A DNA stretch of 28,585 nt from a virus: positions 1 to 28,585 of IMG/VR virus record IMGVR_UViG_3300018481_001305. One strand, written 5' to 3'. Position numbers and translations under genes: made by a program. Below the pieces are notes generated by a model. It did no database searches. It saw only the letters and a program-made list of their open reading frames with translations, and was not told the DNA's origin. This document shows positions 28,155 through 28,585 of the stretch, one piece after another (the stretch's first letter is position 1; each line of letters begins with the position of its first letter).

Positions 28155-28585
28155 GCGAGCGCATCTACACCCGAGAGGACTTCGCCCGAGCGATGCTCCC
28201 GAAAGTCGGAGCCAGGGCGACCAAACGCAATCTCGTCGCCCTGGTTGCCTGGCAGCGAGCAGAGGGGATCGCTGGCAAATTCAACCCGCTCAACACCACG
28301 CAGGAGGCAGAGGGCGCGACCGACTTCAACTCGGTCGGCGTCAAGAACTACCGCAGCTTCCTGCAGGGGGTCGACGCGAGTGCGAAGACGCTCAACTACG
28401 GCGCCGATCGAAGCCTCTATGGCTACCGGGCGATCCGTAAGAGGCTTCGCGGCAACAGCTTCGCGTGGTTGACCCTGCGGGCAGTTGAGCGATCGGCATG
28501 GGGGACGGGCGGCCTTGCAGCCCGGGTCCGTCGAGACGTTCTCAGGAACTGGGACCGCGAGCGGAAGGTCGCGATCTCCCAGTAA
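28151..28585 (+). CDS. Second lysis enzyme, lysozyme-like domain (AEG...FNPLNTTQ family)
   Basis: This is a 144-residue protein from ATG 28151, with GGAGGGG a few bases upstream and a 4-base overlap with the endolysin stop. It shows an N-terminal helix FARAMLPKVGARATKRNLVALVAWQRAEG, with E38 as a candidate catalytic residue, then FNPLNTTQ (44-51) and ATDFNSVGVKNY (56-67), and ERSAWGTG near 113-120. This pattern recurs in actinophage lysins and tail enzymes with a lysozyme-like fold acting on glycan strands. No signal peptide is present. It would complement the M15 peptidase by cutting the sugar backbone. The window ends exactly at its TAA stop, so what follows is unknown. Confidence 0.72.
   Translation: MSERIYTREDFARAMLPKVGARATKRNLVALVAWQRAEGIAGKFNPLNTTQEAEGATDFNSVGVKNYRSFLQGVDASAKTLNYGADRSLYGYRAIRKRLRGNSFAWLTLRAVERSAWGTGGLAARVRRDVLRNWDRERKVAISQ

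Noticed and set aside
1-28585. CRISPR array, insertion sequence or phage attachment site
   Set aside because: No regularly spaced direct repeats of CRISPR type, no transposase or integrase gene, and no tRNA-like attachment core were found in the window.

Overview
The window is a GC-rich (about 65% in the stretches I counted) structural and lysis module of a tailed phage or prophage with a long non-contractile tail (siphovirus type). There is a tape measure, a tail tube protein and frameshifted tail chaperones, but no sheath or contractile baseplate genes. Frequent GTG/TTG starts, tightly overlapping genes, the actinophage-style TerL, portal, MuF and endolysin sequences, and three host-like secreted proteins point to an actinobacterial host. 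From memory, the secreted proteins resemble families common in Solirubrobacterales/Thermoleophilia, so that order is my best guess; this is inference. No integrase, repressor or replication gene is in the window, so whether the phage is temperate cannot be decided.

Layout. Bases 1-5766 hold the packaging and head genes on the + strand: end of a probable small terminase, large terminase, portal, MuF-like minor head protein, acidic scaffold and major capsid protein, closed by a strong hairpin terminator. Bases 5826-10349 hold the head-tail connector genes, but four glycosyltransferase-type genes (6266-9284) are inserted between the head-tail adaptor and the head-closure gene, joined to both neighbours by 4-bp start/stop overlaps. 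Bases 10467-18301 hold the tail tube protein, the two tail assembly chaperones joined by a predicted -1 frameshift, and a 2168-residue tape measure protein carrying two cell-wall-hydrolase-like domains. Bases 18302-23738 hold the tail tip: an enlarged Dit-like protein, two beta-rich proteins and a Tal/hub-like protein.

Bases 23735-25687 are a reverse-strand cassette of three membrane or secreted proteins. The first has seven decapeptide repeats and the other two are Cys-containing exported proteins. They look like cargo (moron) genes and not virion genes. Bases 25807-26854 hold three overlapping small membrane-protein genes (holin candidates), including a 30-codon gene whose peptide resembles the transmembrane start of the next protein. 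A bidirectional terminator separates them from a reverse-strand zinc-ribbon-like gene (26920-27303). A divergent intergenic region rich in hairpins precedes two overlapping peptidoglycan hydrolase genes (27531-28585).

The most unusual parts are the four-gene glycosylation cassette inside the connector operon, which ends in a CDP-glycerol glycerophosphotransferase-like enzyme; the pair of wall-hydrolase domains in the tape measure; the host-like secreted cassette; the holin-like micro-gene; and several strong RNA hairpins at expression control points (after the capsid gene, inside the tail chaperone gene, and in the leader of the zinc-ribbon gene). All functions are from reading the sequence and remembered family features; no database search was run.
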